Notes: generated from the sequence alone by a model not told the origin. DNA of 64,000 nucleotides from Autumnicola tepida (GCF_031846485.1 NZ_JAVRHQ010000019.1:17625-81624), one strand, 5' to 3'; counted from the stretch's first letter, positions 24,825 through 32,785 are shown. Made by a program: numbers and translations.

Positions 24825-26858
24825 TTAAATTAAACCGGTATATTTCCTGTAAAACCACTCCCCGGCAAGAAAAAACACCAGCAGGAACAACAGGTAATAC
24901 CAGTCTACCAAAGGTACTGTTTTTTCATGGCTTTTCTGTACAGGGGTAAAACGTTTGTCACTCAACAGGTCTTGAATAAGTTTTTCTGCGGAATTTGAAA
25001 AATAGAGCCGGGATTCATTATTATCGGCCAGGAATTTTAATTTTTCAAGGTTGGCCGAAGCAAACTGCTGCTCCACATTATAATCTACTACTGTAAAGCT
25101 GCCTGTTTCTGAAATTGCTGAATTTTCAACTCTTAGCGTAAATTCATATTCTCCCGGCTCCAGGTTCCCCAAATCCACTTCATAATAATTGTTTCTGAGC
25201 AATAAAGGGGCCTGTAGCGATTCATCTGAGTTTCTCTTTGAAATGGCAATATTTAAACGGGCATTTGCATCAAACTGGTAATTTTCATCAAAATACTGGG
25301 CCGAAACTATAATTTGGCTGTTGCCATAGTAAAAAGATTCATAATCTATCCGCAGCCTGTCCCTCCTCGCCCGTGAGGATAAATTCTGAATTATTTTTCC
25401 GAAGAAATTATCGAAGGCTTCAAAATTCTGATTCTCGAGATACGATTGCGCCCGCCATTTCCAGATGTTCTCCCCCAGGAGAAAGCCAGATTTTGAAGAA
25501 GTGCCTTCTGAAATTGCAAGCAAGGGCTCGCCGGTTTCCACTCCTTCTATTCGCTGGAACAGGAGTGGTTCTGCCGAATTTGAAGTTTCCACCGTTCCAA
25601 ACCTGTCGAGCAAAGGAGGAAAATCTTCAAAACCTATATCTTCAAATTGGAAATTACTGAAGCCGGGATTCATCACAGCAAATATTTCCTGCTCCTGAAA
25701 TGCGGCGTCCTTTTTAAAATTATCCTGAACATTATTTAAGAAATCCCACTCGGTCTGCGTCCCGGTAATTACGAAATAATTCTGGTTGTTCTCTTTAATT
25801 TTTTCAAAAACAGGTTTAAAGCTATTGTTTGGCTGATACATTATAACTAACTGAAAATCTTGTATTTCAAGTTCCTCATCTTTTAAATATTTTATTTCTG
25901 CCTGCCGCTGTTCATTAGTTTCAATAGCTTTTTTAAGCGCCCCTAGGTCGGGATGGGGTGTTGCTGAAAGGATAAGAACTTTGGTTCGCTCGTCAATCAC
26001 TTCAACAGCGAAATTTTCGGAATTGTTCAGCTGATTTTTTTCATTTTCAGAAGGGGCCACTTCAGCTTTGTACGAAAGAACGCCCAATCGGGAAGCCGGT
26101 AAAGTGGTATTGATAATTGCTGAATTTTCTTCCGCAGAAAAACTGAGGCTTTTCGAAAACAGGATGTTTTCCCCTGAACGAATTTCAAAATTGGTGTTTA
26201 CAGGTTCTTCCCCGGAGTAATTAATTATAGCTTCAACGGGAAAACGGTTGTTCAGGAAGGCGTAACGGTTTACATTCAGCGCCGCCAGGTTAAGATCGCT
26301 GTACCGGGTGGTATCCCCTACTACAACAGGAAACAGGGAAATATTAGCCGAGGCCTTAAAATAGCCAAAATCGCGGCCAATGCTCTGATTCCCGTCAGAA
26401 ATCAGCACTAAAGCGGCATTGTTGTTTTTATAAATGTTATTTAAGTTATCCAGCGCTGAAAAAATATTGGTTTGCGGCTCATTAAAATCCAAATCCCCTT
26501 CCGCAGAAAGTTCTTTTCCGAAACTGAATTCCCGTACCTTAAAGCGCTCCCTGATTTCTTCATTACTTAGAAGCTGCCTCACGAAATTCCTTAGCGTATC
26601 TGCCTTCCGGAGCTGTGCTATGGATTGGGAATTGTCTATGGCTATTAATAAATCCGGTTTTTCAATCTCAAAGGCCGTAGACCTGATCTTTGGATTAATA
26701 AGCAGCAACAAAAGCGTGAAAATTGATAAGAACCTCAAAATAAAGAAGATATAAGCATTCCCAGCTTTCCCTTTTGCTTTGTACAGGTACTGAAAAAAAG
26801 CAAACCCCAGCGCGAAGATCACGGCCAGGGTTATGTAAAGGATATTGCATATTATCAT
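24825..26858 (-). CDS. Large VWA-like membrane-anchored protein
   Basis: 677 residues. Two N-terminal membrane helices (about 4-26 and 36-58) are followed by a VWA-like domain opening with DLLIAIDNSQSIAQL, an imperfect MIDAS (DxSxS) motif. A long periplasmic part contains CARDB/Ig-like and GATase1-like stretches (KVLILSATPHPDLGALKKAIE; YFVITGTQTEWDFLN), and a C-terminal membrane helix (about 650-670) ends in a basic tail. The overall plan matches Bacteroidota 'VWA domain-containing' aerotolerance-like proteins, here without their BatA/B/D partners. Function unknown. Confidence 0.75.
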   Translation of the reverse strand: MIICNILYITLAVIFALGFAFFQYLYKAKGKAGNAYIFFILRFLSIFTLLLLLINPKIRSTAFEIEKPDLLIAIDNSQSIAQLRKADTLRNFVRQLLSNEEIRERFKVREFSFGKELSAEGDLDFNEPQTNIFSALDNLNNIYKNNNAALVLISDGNQSIGRDFGYFKASANISLFPVVVGDTTRYSDLNLAALNVNRYAFLNNRFPVEAIINYSGEEPVNTNFEIRSGENILFSKSLSFSAEENSAIINTTLPASRLGVLSYKAEVAPSENEKNQLNNSENFAVEVIDERTKVLILSATPHPDLGALKKAIETNEQRQAEIKYLKDEELEIQDFQLVIMYQPNNSFKPVFEKIKENNQNYFVITGTQTEWDFLNNVQDNFKKDAAFQEQEIFAVMNPGFSNFQFEDIGFEDFPPLLDRFGTVETSNSAEPLLFQRIEGVETGEPLLAISEGTSSKSGFLLGENIWKWRAQSYLENQNFEAFDNFFGKIIQNLSSRARRDRLRIDYESFYYGNSQIIVSAQYFDENYQFDANARLNIAISKRNSDESLQAPLLLRNNYYEVDLGNLEPGEYEFTLRVENSAISETGSFTVVDYNVEQQFASANLEKLKFLADNNESRLYFSNSAEKLIQDLLSDKRFTPVQKSHEKTVPLVDWYYLLFLLVFFLAGEWFYRKYTGLI

Positions 26859-26864
26859 AGGAAG

Positions 26865-26898
26865 TAAGAAGTTAGAGGTACGAGGTTTGAAGTACGAA
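26865..26898 (+). repeat. Left arm of a dispersed inverted repeat
   Basis: TAAGAAGT, a 13-base variable middle, then TTTGAAGTACGAA. Both flanks are identical, inverted, to the right arm at 27049-27082. The purine-rich unit recurs near hisA (17126-17160). Confidence 0.6.
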
Positions 26899-27048
26899 GC
26901 TAGAAATAAAAGGTTCGAAGTTGGAAATTCGAAAATTGGAATTGTAAAGCAATCGCACTCTTACTCCTGAATTTTATGAGTTCAAGAGCTTTTATTAGTT
27001 TTATTACATACTCTCACCTGCACTTTCTTCATTCCAGTTTTAAAAAAA

Positions 27049-27082
27049 TTCGTACTTCAAACTTCTAAATTCACACTTCTTA
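27049..27082 (-). repeat. Right arm of a dispersed inverted repeat
   Basis: TTCGTACTTCAAA ... ACTTCTTA is the inverse of the 26865-26898 arm; its last three bases are the fabG stop codon. The 150 bases between arms hold no gene. Confidence 0.6.
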
Positions 27083-27826
27083 TGTTAGCATTCCGCCGTT
27101 TACATGAAGCACCTGGCCGGTAACATAAGTACTTAAATCGCTGCCAAGAAAAACACAGGCATTGGCGATATCTTCAGGAGTTCCTCCCCTTTTTAGAGGA
27201 ATGGAATCCCTCCAGCCTTCAACTACTTTCTCATCCAGCCTGTCGGTCATTTCAGTTTCAATAAACCCGGGAGCAATAACGTTTGTACGAATATTTCGGG
27301 AACCCAGTTCCAGCGCCATAGATTTGGAGAAACCAATAATCCCTGCCTTGGAAGCCGCGTAATTGGCCTGCCCGGCATTTCCTTTTACCCCTACAACAGA
27401 ACTCATATTAATAATACTTCCGTTTCGCTGCTTTAGCATGGTGCGCTGCACAGCTTTGGTCATATTAAAAATCGATTTCAAATTCACTTCAATCACGCGG
27501 TCAAAATCCTCTTCGCTCATACGCATAAGCAGGTTATCTTTGGTGATCCCGGCATTATTCACCAGCACATCTATAGAACCAAATTCCTCAACAACTTCTT
27601 TTATAAGTGACTGGGCTTCTTCAAAATTGGCCGCGTTAGATTTATAGCCTTTGGCTTTTACGCCCATTTCTGATAATTCCTTTTCCAGCTCTTCTGCAGC
27701 CTGGGCAGAAGAAGCATAGGTAAAGGCAACATTGGCGCCATGTTGTGCAAAAACTTTGGCAATACCTTTTCCAATCCCGCGGCTACCGCCGGTTACAATG
27801 GTATTTTTTCCTTCTAATAGTTTCAT
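27080..27826 (-). CDS. fabG: 3-oxoacyl-[acyl-carrier-protein] reductase
   Basis: 248 residues, classical FabG length. TGGSRGIGKGIAKVFA binds NADPH, NNAGITKDNLLMRMSEEDFDRVIEVNLKS, the catalytic Ser in NMSSVVGVKGNAGQANYAASKAG and YAASK are all present, ending in YVTGQVLHVNGGM. First reductive step of each fatty acid elongation cycle. It has its own promoter (27864-27893). Confidence 0.93.
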   Translation of the reverse strand: MKLLEGKNTIVTGGSRGIGKGIAKVFAQHGANVAFTYASSAQAAEELEKELSEMGVKAKGYKSNAANFEEAQSLIKEVVEEFGSIDVLVNNAGITKDNLLMRMSEEDFDRVIEVNLKSIFNMTKAVQRTMLKQRNGSIINMSSVVGVKGNAGQANYAASKAGIIGFSKSMALELGSRNIRTNVIAPGFIETEMTDRLDEKVVEGWRDSIPLKRGGTPEDIANACVFLGSDLSTYVTGQVLHVNGGMLT

Positions 27827-27863
27827 ATATTAAAATAAATTAGGTGTAAGTCTTTATAATTTT

Positions 27864-27893
27864 CAAATATAGCAAAAGCTAGAGGGCATCAAA
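27864..27893 (-). promoter_or_regulatory. fabG promoter, TTTG-N18-TATATTTG
   Basis: Minus-strand TTTG (27890-27893) and TATATTTG (27864-27871) are separated by 18 bases, close to the Bacteroidota consensus. It lies directly downstream of the sucD terminator and 38 bases before the fabG ATG. Confidence 0.7.
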
Positions 27894-27894
27894 T

Positions 27895-27942
27895 AAAAAA
27901 TCCTTCTGAAAATGGCTATTCTGCCTTATTTCAGAAGGATTT
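27895..27942 (-). terminator. sucD terminator
   Basis: AAATCCTTCTGAAA pairs with TTTCAGAAGGATTT (27898-27911 and 27929-27942); on the minus strand the 3' arm continues into a run of T. Confidence 0.8.
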
Positions 27943-27964
27943 GATATATAAAGTTTGAGTAAAT

Positions 27965-28840
27965 CTATGCTTTTAGGACCTCTGCCACGGTTTTCCCGAT
28001 TTCAGCAGGAGAATCTACCACATGAATTCCGTTTTCTTTAAGAATCGCCTTTTTAGCCTGTGCGGTATCTTCGCTTCCTCCAACAATGGCCCCGGCGTGT
28101 CCCATGGTTCTTCCCGCAGGAGCAGTTTCACCGGCAATAAAACCTACAACAGGCTTTTTATTGCCATTTTCCTTCACCCATTTCGCGGCATCGGCTTCCA
28201 GCTGGCCACCAATCTCGCCTATCATAACAATACATTCTGTTTCAGGATCGTTCATAAGCAATTCCACCGCTTCTTTGGTTGTGGTTCCAATAATAGGGTC
28301 TCCACCAATACCAATGGCCGTAGTAATTCCAAGCCCCTGCTTCACCACCTGGTCTGCCGCCTCATAAGTAAGCGTCCCCGATTTTGAAACGATGCCCACT
28401 TTCCCTTTTTTGAAAACGAAACCTGGCATAATTCCCACCTTGGCTTCTTCCGGGGTAATTACACCCGGACAGTTAGGACCAATTAAACGGCAGTCTTTAT
28501 GTTTAATATATTCTGAAGCCTTTACCATATCGGCTACAGGAATTCCTTCGGTAATAGTGATAATTACCTTAATCCCCGCATCGGCAGCTTCCATAATAGC
28601 ATCGGCAGCGAATGCCGGCGGAACAAAAATTATAGAAACATCTGCCCCGGTTTCCTTAACAGCTTCAGAAACTGTATTAAAAACGGGTTTATCCAGATGC
28701 TGGCTTCCGCCTTTCCCCGGAGTTACCCCGCCAACAACGTTAGTTCCATATTCTATCATTTGCCCTGCATGGAAAGTACCTTCGCTTCCGGTAAATCCCT
28801 GCACTATTATTTTCGAATCTTTATTTACTAAAACGCTCAT
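27965..28840 (-). CDS. sucD: Succinyl-CoA synthetase alpha subunit
   Basis: 291 residues. The CoA-binding Rossmann domain (IVQGFTGSEGTFHAGQMIEYG, VIITEGIPV-like region, GPNCPGVITPEEAKVGIMPG) and the phosphohistidine loop GRTMGHAGAIVGG (about His247) are complete. Substrate-level phosphorylation in the TCA cycle with SucC, which is not adjacent. A TACTTTTG -7 box lies on the minus strand at 28866-28873. Confidence 0.95.
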   Translation of the reverse strand: MSVLVNKDSKIIVQGFTGSEGTFHAGQMIEYGTNVVGGVTPGKGGSQHLDKPVFNTVSEAVKETGADVSIIFVPPAFAADAIMEAADAGIKVIITITEGIPVADMVKASEYIKHKDCRLIGPNCPGVITPEEAKVGIMPGFVFKKGKVGIVSKSGTLTYEAADQVVKQGLGITTAIGIGGDPIIGTTTKEAVELLMNDPETECIVMIGEIGGQLEADAAKWVKENGNKKPVVGFIAGETAPAGRTMGHAGAIVGGSEDTAQAKKAILKENGIHVVDSPAEIGKTVAEVLKA

Positions 28841-28865
28841 AAATATGTATTGATTTTTGCGAATA

Positions 28866-28873
28866 CAAAAGTA
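28866..28873 (-). promoter_or_regulatory. Candidate sucD -7 element (TACTTTTG)
   Basis: Exact TAnnTTTG match on the minus strand, 25 bases before the sucD start; a TTTA at 19-base spacing upstream could be a weak -33 element. Confidence 0.5.
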
Positions 28874-28983
28874 GGTTTTTAAAAATAAAGTTTAAAGCCT
28901 TTTAAGAAGTTTATTGGGGAAGCAGGCTCAAAACAGGATAGTTTCAAAGACTTTTTCAGTCATTAAAAACCATAAAAGATAAA

Positions 28984-29000
28984 GCCGGAAATTTTCCGGC
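28984..29000 (-). terminator. Hairpin after the BlaR1-like gene
   Basis: GCCGGAA-ATT-TTCCGGC is a perfect short stem 17 bases after the stop; the T-rich tail on the minus strand is weak. Confidence 0.5.
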
Positions 29001-29016
29001 CCTATTATTATAATTT

Positions 29017-30711
29017 TTATCTGATGGAATCCCGCACAATGCGGTAAATAGAATCTCTTCGCGTTTCCATTTCCCGCCGTCTTTGCTCAAATTGCGCTTT
29101 TCGTTCTTCCATTTGCGCACGCATTTCTTCGCTCCTGGCCTCCATTCTTTTTTCTAAATCTTTTTGCCTGGCCTTAACGTTCTCCTGGACAACCTCAAAT
29201 TCCTGCTGGCGTTCCCGCATTTGCTCCTCTCTCTCCTTCATCTGGGCCATTCTCCTCTCCATCGTTTCCTGCAGGCGCGCGCTGTCCCGGGCATGCCGCA
29301 GATGCATGGCCCTGGAAACCTGATGATTAATATAAACACTGTCTGGCACAGGGGGTGCTGGCGGCGCGGGAGGTGTGGGAACATTGGCGTCTTCCATAGC
29401 TGGCGGTGGTGGCGGAGCGGGAAAATCTTCATGAGGCGGTTCCGGCGGTGGTGGTGGCAACAAGCTGCCGCCTTTAATTTTGGCAAATCTTGTCTTTAGA
29501 TATTCCTCATTCAGCTTCTTTAAAAAAACCTTTTCAGCATTGGAAATCGAAATATTAAGATTTGCTTTACCAATCTCTTCTTCTGTCCAGCCTGCAGTAA
29601 GTTCATTAAGTTTTCTCCTGAAATTTTTCAAATTTGCTGCCTCGCCGTTTAGCATCACACTTTCTCCACTTATTAAAAGGGAAACCGATTTTCCTTTTTG
29701 CTGAATGGGGTTTGCAGGTAAGTTCTCTTCAGTATAAGGGATGAGAATTCCATCTGAAGCGTTTTTGACTTTAGCTGAAGGTTTTGCCACAATATCATTA
29801 TTAAATAACAACAAACATAGGGCAATTACCGGCAGCAGAAGGCCTAACCTTGCCGCCATTCTTTTTCCTGAAAATGGTCTTGAAATCATAAGTATTCGTT
29901 TTTTGACCTGGCGGCCCGGCTTCTCAGTAAATATCCTTTTGCCGAAAATCGTCAGGCGGGTTAATGAATGATTAAATGCGCTCGACAAAGCATTGTGATG
30001 AGCATCTGCCGAGTAATTGAGCAATAGTTGAGAGTAATCAAGAATTTGATGGTTTTTGATGATCACACTTTCATCCGCAAGGAATTCATGATTCACCTCC
30101 ATCGCTTTTTTGTACAAAAGGAACAGCGGATTAAACCAGAAAAAGACTTGCAGCAGTTCTACTAAAATGATATCCCAGGAATGCTTCTGCCGCACGTGGG
30201 CCTGCTCATGCTGCAAAATTTCAGGCGCGATTTTATCTTCTTCAAAATCTTTTTTATTCAGAAAAATATACTTTAAAAAAGAATGTGGCGCAGTTTTGTT
30301 CCGCAGTAAAACATTTACATATTTTCCTGTGGCCACTTTTTTATTTTTGCTGATTTTTTCCTTAAAGCAAAATAAATTCCGAAGAAACCTAAAGCCAAAA
30401 ATTAAAAATCCTACCGTATAAATAGTCCATAACATGAATGGAAAGAATCCTGAGAAACCCGAGACAGATTGCTGAAAATTATCATTTTCGGGATGGCTTA
30501 TAGAGCCGGCAGATGTTGCAGTTTCTGCTGTAACGGGTGTAAAATCGGTTTCATAAGAAATGGTAATGAGCGGGATGCAAAAAGATAATAAAAGCGAACC
30601 CAGAAGGTAAAGCCTTTTGAATTTGTGCATTTTCTCACTTTCCAGGGCTATTTTGTAAAATGAAAGCAGCAAAAGGAGACAAAGAGCCGATTTTAAAAGA
30701 TAAATTATCAT
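29017..30711 (-). CDS. BlaR1-type M56 membrane metallopeptidase with proline-rich and coiled-coil C-terminus
   Basis: 564 residues. The N-terminal half has the BlaR1/MecR1 layout: membrane helices at about 1-15, 34-52, 85-107 and about 270-290, with the M56 zinc motif HEQAH (about 168-172) and downstream NHEFLADE glutamate. A penicillin-binding sensor domain is absent. Instead the C-terminal half has a plug/TonB-like-length linker, two proline-rich runs (PPPPPEPP, PPAPPAPP near 400-440) and a strongly charged Met/Glu/Arg coiled coil (about 460-564). It overlaps blaI by 4 bases. It probably senses an envelope signal and cleaves or triggers loss of the adjacent repressor (family inference). Confidence 0.85.
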   Translation of the reverse strand: MIIYLLKSALCLLLLLSFYKIALESEKMHKFKRLYLLGSLLLSFCIPLITISYETDFTPVTAETATSAGSISHPENDNFQQSVSGFSGFFPFMLWTIYTVGFLIFGFRFLRNLFCFKEKISKNKKVATGKYVNVLLRNKTAPHSFLKYIFLNKKDFEEDKIAPEILQHEQAHVRQKHSWDIILVELLQVFFWFNPLFLLYKKAMEVNHEFLADESVIIKNHQILDYSQLLLNYSADAHHNALSSAFNHSLTRLTIFGKRIFTEKPGRQVKKRILMISRPFSGKRMAARLGLLLPVIALCLLLFNNDIVAKPSAKVKNASDGILIPYTEENLPANPIQQKGKSVSLLISGESVMLNGEAANLKNFRRKLNELTAGWTEEEIGKANLNISISNAEKVFLKKLNEEYLKTRFAKIKGGSLLPPPPPEPPHEDFPAPPPPPAMEDANVPTPPAPPAPPVPDSVYINHQVSRAMHLRHARDSARLQETMERRMAQMKEREEQMRERQQEFEVVQENVKARQKDLEKRMEARSEEMRAQMEERKAQFEQRRREMETRRDSIYRIVRDSIR

Positions 30712-31079
30712 GCTTTCTTCTTTTTAATTTGTTCATCTATAAGCTGTCTCAAATCTTCCAGTTCCTCCTGGCTTAAGTTCGATTCCTTAGTGAAAAAAGA
30801 AGCAAATTGTGAGGCAGAATCATTAAAGAAGTTTTTGATCATCCCGTTTACCTGCTTCGAAAAATAGTCTTTTTTCCTAACCAGGGGAAAATATTCCCGT
30901 GACCTCCCGAACTGGACATAATCTATAAAATTCTTATCCTGCATACGTTTAAGCAAAGTTGCAACGGTAGTAGTAGCCGGTTTGGGTTCAGGATAAGCGG
31001 CAATAAGGTCCTTCATAAATGCTTTCTCCTTCTTCCAAAGGATTTGCATAAGTTGTTCTTCTGAATTAGAAAGCTGCAT
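30708..31079 (-). CDS. BlaI/MecI/CopY-family transcriptional repressor
   Basis: 123 residues, full length. The winged helix is recognised from LSNSEEQLMQILWKKEKAFMKDLIAAYP, KPATTTVATLLKRMQDKNFIDYVQFGRSREYFPLV, followed by the dimerisation helices. Co-transcribed and overlapping with the M56 peptidase gene, so the pair forms an inducible switch. Two palindromes overlap its own promoter, implying autoregulation. No beta-lactamase gene is in the window, so the regulated trait is unknown. Confidence 0.92.
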   Translation of the reverse strand: MQLSNSEEQLMQILWKKEKAFMKDLIAAYPEPKPATTTVATLLKRMQDKNFIDYVQFGRSREYFPLVRKKDYFSKQVNGMIKNFFNDSASQFASFFTKESNLSQEELEDLRQLIDEQIKKKKA

Positions 31080-31102
31080 TGTTCTACAGAATTAGAATTT
31101 AC

Positions 31103-31144
31103 TCTACAAATGTAGAATATTAATTTAATTCTACAAACATAGAA
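31103..31144 (-). promoter_or_regulatory. Promoter with two overlapping BlaI-type operators
   Basis: The perfect palindrome TCTACA-AA-TGTAGA (31103-31116) contains a minus-strand TACATTTG -7 box (31107-31114). A second, partial palindrome TTCTACAAACATAGAA (31129-31144) contains the TTTG -33 box (31134-31137). The two boxes are exactly 19 bases apart, the ideal Bacteroidota spacing, so repressor bound at either site would block sigma factor directly. Confidence 0.82.
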
Positions 31145-31162
31145 CATGTTTTTTTAATTCAT

Positions 31163-31196
31163 AAAAAAATCCCTGCCGGTTTTCAGCAGGGATTTT
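31163..31196 (-). terminator. Terminator of the lipid A operon
   Basis: AAAATCCCTGC pairs with GCAGGGATTTT (31166-31176 and 31186-31196); on the minus strand the stem is followed by a T-run, just after the NTF2-like gene. Confidence 0.85.
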
Positions 31197-31218
31197 AAAG
31201 TGTTTCTGTAAAATACGG

Positions 31219-31587
31219 TTAATCAGCCAACTGGCTTATCTGGTGGCCGGTTTTCAGCTTATCATTTTCAAGTTCCCAGATTGCCATGAAATGCGCTAAA
31301 GGAATTTCTTCATCAGGATTTTCAATTGTGCTTACGTGATATGTAAAATTGATTACCACTTTTTCAGCTTCCTGAATAATATTTTTTACTTCAATACTCA
31401 GGGATTCGTAAGAGCCGGACATTTCTGCAGCAAAAGCCGCAATATCCTCGTAGCCCATAAGCCTGTGGCCAGTGCTACTGTTCCAGGATAATTCGGCATC
31501 AGGATGCAGGTAATCTGTAATTACATCAGGATCTGTATAAAAACATTCATAAAATTTTTCAATGATTTCTTTAGCCTGTTTACTCAT
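31219..31587 (-). CDS. NTF2/SnoaL-like protein
   Basis: 122 residues of the NTF2-like cone fold: an N-terminal helix pair (AKEIIEKFYECFYTDPDVITDYLHPDAELSWNS) and beta strands ending with AIWELENDKLKTGHQISQ. Members are small ligand-binding proteins or isomerases, and no catalytic residues can be assigned. Last gene of the lpx operon, 5 bases downstream of the second lpxD-like gene. Confidence 0.75.
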   Translation of the reverse strand: MSKQAKEIIEKFYECFYTDPDVITDYLHPDAELSWNSSTGHRLMGYEDIAAFAAEMSGSYESLSIEVKNIIQEAEKVVINFTYHVSTIENPDEEIPLAHFMAIWELENDKLKTGHQISQLAD

Positions 31588-31592
31588 ATCTG

Positions 31593-32522
31593 CTATTTTA
31601 TTTTCTCGATCAATTTAGGCAATTGTCGTAAAAGCGCCAACTCTTTTAATTTTGCACGGGATTCCATAGCCGGATTGCCCGTATAGATCTTTCCTTCTTT
31701 GGTAGATTTGGTAATTCCGGCCTGTCCCATTAACACGCCTCCTTTCTTTACCACAATTCCACTACGCATTCCCACCTGTCCCCAAACGGTGACTTCATCT
31801 TCAATAATTACAGCACCGGCAATTCCCACTTGTGAAGCGATAAGGCATTTTTTACCAACTACAGTATCGTGGCCAATCTGGATTAAATTGTCCAGTTTTG
31901 TACCCTCGCCTATGGTGGTATCACCACTCACGCCTTTGTCTATCGTACAATTGGCGCCAATATCCACATTGTCTTTGATCACTACACGGCCGCCAGATTT
32001 TAACTTATCAAAACCTTCGGGACGGTTTTTATAATAGAAAGCGTCTCCGCCTAAAACGCTACCAGAATGAATAGTGACATTATTACCAATAATGGTATTA
32101 TCGTAAATACTAACATTGGCATGAATAAGGCAATTATCGCCAATTTCTACATTATTTCCAATGAATACATTTGGCTGAATAATGGTATTCTCCCCTATTT
32201 TAGCTGAAGAAGAAATACTTTTCTCTGACTTCTGAAAAGGCTTAAAATAATCGGTGAGTTTATTGAAATCCCGGAAAGGATCATCGGAAATCAATAAGGC
32301 CTTTCCTTCAGGACATTCCACCTCCTTATTGATAAGGATAACAGTTGCTGCGGAATTTAAAGCTTTGTCGTAATATTTTGGGTGGTCAACAAAGACGATA
32401 TCACCCGGCGTCACCACATGGATTTCATTCATACCTTCCACCGGAAAATCTTCATCTCCTACAAATTTGCAGGAAAGTATGGTGGAAATCTGCTTAAGTG
32501 TATGTTTTTGCTGAAATTTCAT
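31593..32522 (-). CDS. LpxD-like left-handed beta-helix acyltransferase (second copy)
   Basis: 309 residues. An N-terminal uridine-binding-like domain (about 1-100) precedes hexapeptide repeats (IGENTIIQPNVFIGNNVEIGDN and similar, about 105-290). It is a paralogue of the lpxD at 35549 in the same operon and keeps a histidine in HDTVVG-type repeats, but the N-terminal domain is diverged. The substrate may be another UDP-sugar or a variant lipid A chain. Start 32522 is the only reasonable one and follows the repeat-filled spacer. Confidence 0.82.
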   Translation of the reverse strand: MKFQQKHTLKQISTILSCKFVGDEDFPVEGMNEIHVVTPGDIVFVDHPKYYDKALNSAATVILINKEVECPEGKALLISDDPFRDFNKLTDYFKPFQKSEKSISSSAKIGENTIIQPNVFIGNNVEIGDNCLIHANVSIYDNTIIGNNVTIHSGSVLGGDAFYYKNRPEGFDKLKSGGRVVIKDNVDIGANCTIDKGVSGDTTIGEGTKLDNLIQIGHDTVVGKKCLIASQVGIAGAVIIEDEVTVWGQVGMRSGIVVKKGGVLMGQAGITKSTKEGKIYTGNPAMESRAKLKELALLRQLPKLIEKIK

Positions 32523-32523
32523 A

Positions 32524-32590
32524 TTAGAGAATGAAAGTTAGAGGTTAAAGGTTAGAGGTTTGAAGTTTAAAAAGTTTTAGGTTTCAAGAT
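32524..32590 (+). repeat. Purine-rich degenerate repeat arm (lpxD2-efp spacer)
   Basis: Imperfect units such as GAAAGTTAGAGGTTAAAGGTTAGAGG and TTTGAAGTTTAAAAAG, the same family as those near 17126 and 26865. A roughly inverted pyrimidine-rich arm lies at 32726-32784. Confidence 0.55.
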
Positions 32591-32678
32591 TCAGGTTTTT
32601 TAAATGCTACTGACTGGTAATGTGTTTGTGGATTTTAAAATTTTCATTCTTCATTTAGATTTTCGGAATATACCACCC

Positions 32679-32722
32679 CGGCCTGCGGCCAGCCCCTCCT
32701 TTCTAGGAGGGGAGCTTTTTCA
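32679..32722. repeat. REP-like GC-rich palindromic element
   Basis: GGCC-TGC-GGCC (32680-32690) is followed by CCCCTCCT-TTCT-AGGAGGGG (32693-32712). It is GC-rich against AT-rich surroundings, flanked by degenerate repeat arms, and similar in character to the element at 18152. Confidence 0.6.
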
Positions 32723-32725
32723 GCT

Positions 32726-32784
32726 ACTTTTCACGCTTCACTCCTTACTTCCAACTTCATTCTTCTTACCTCGTACTTCAAAAA
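32726..32784 (-). repeat. Pyrimidine-rich degenerate repeat arm (lpxD2-efp spacer)
   Basis: Read on the minus strand it gives GAAGTACGAGGTAAGAAGAA and TGAAGTTGGAAGTAAGGAG, the same word family as the arm at 32524. It stops 2 bases before the efp stop codon. Confidence 0.55.
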
Positions 32785-32785
32785 G

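Noticed and set aside
29017..31079. Reading the bla-like pair as beta-lactam resistance
   Set aside because: No beta-lactamase gene and no penicillin-binding sensor domain; only the regulatory pair is present.
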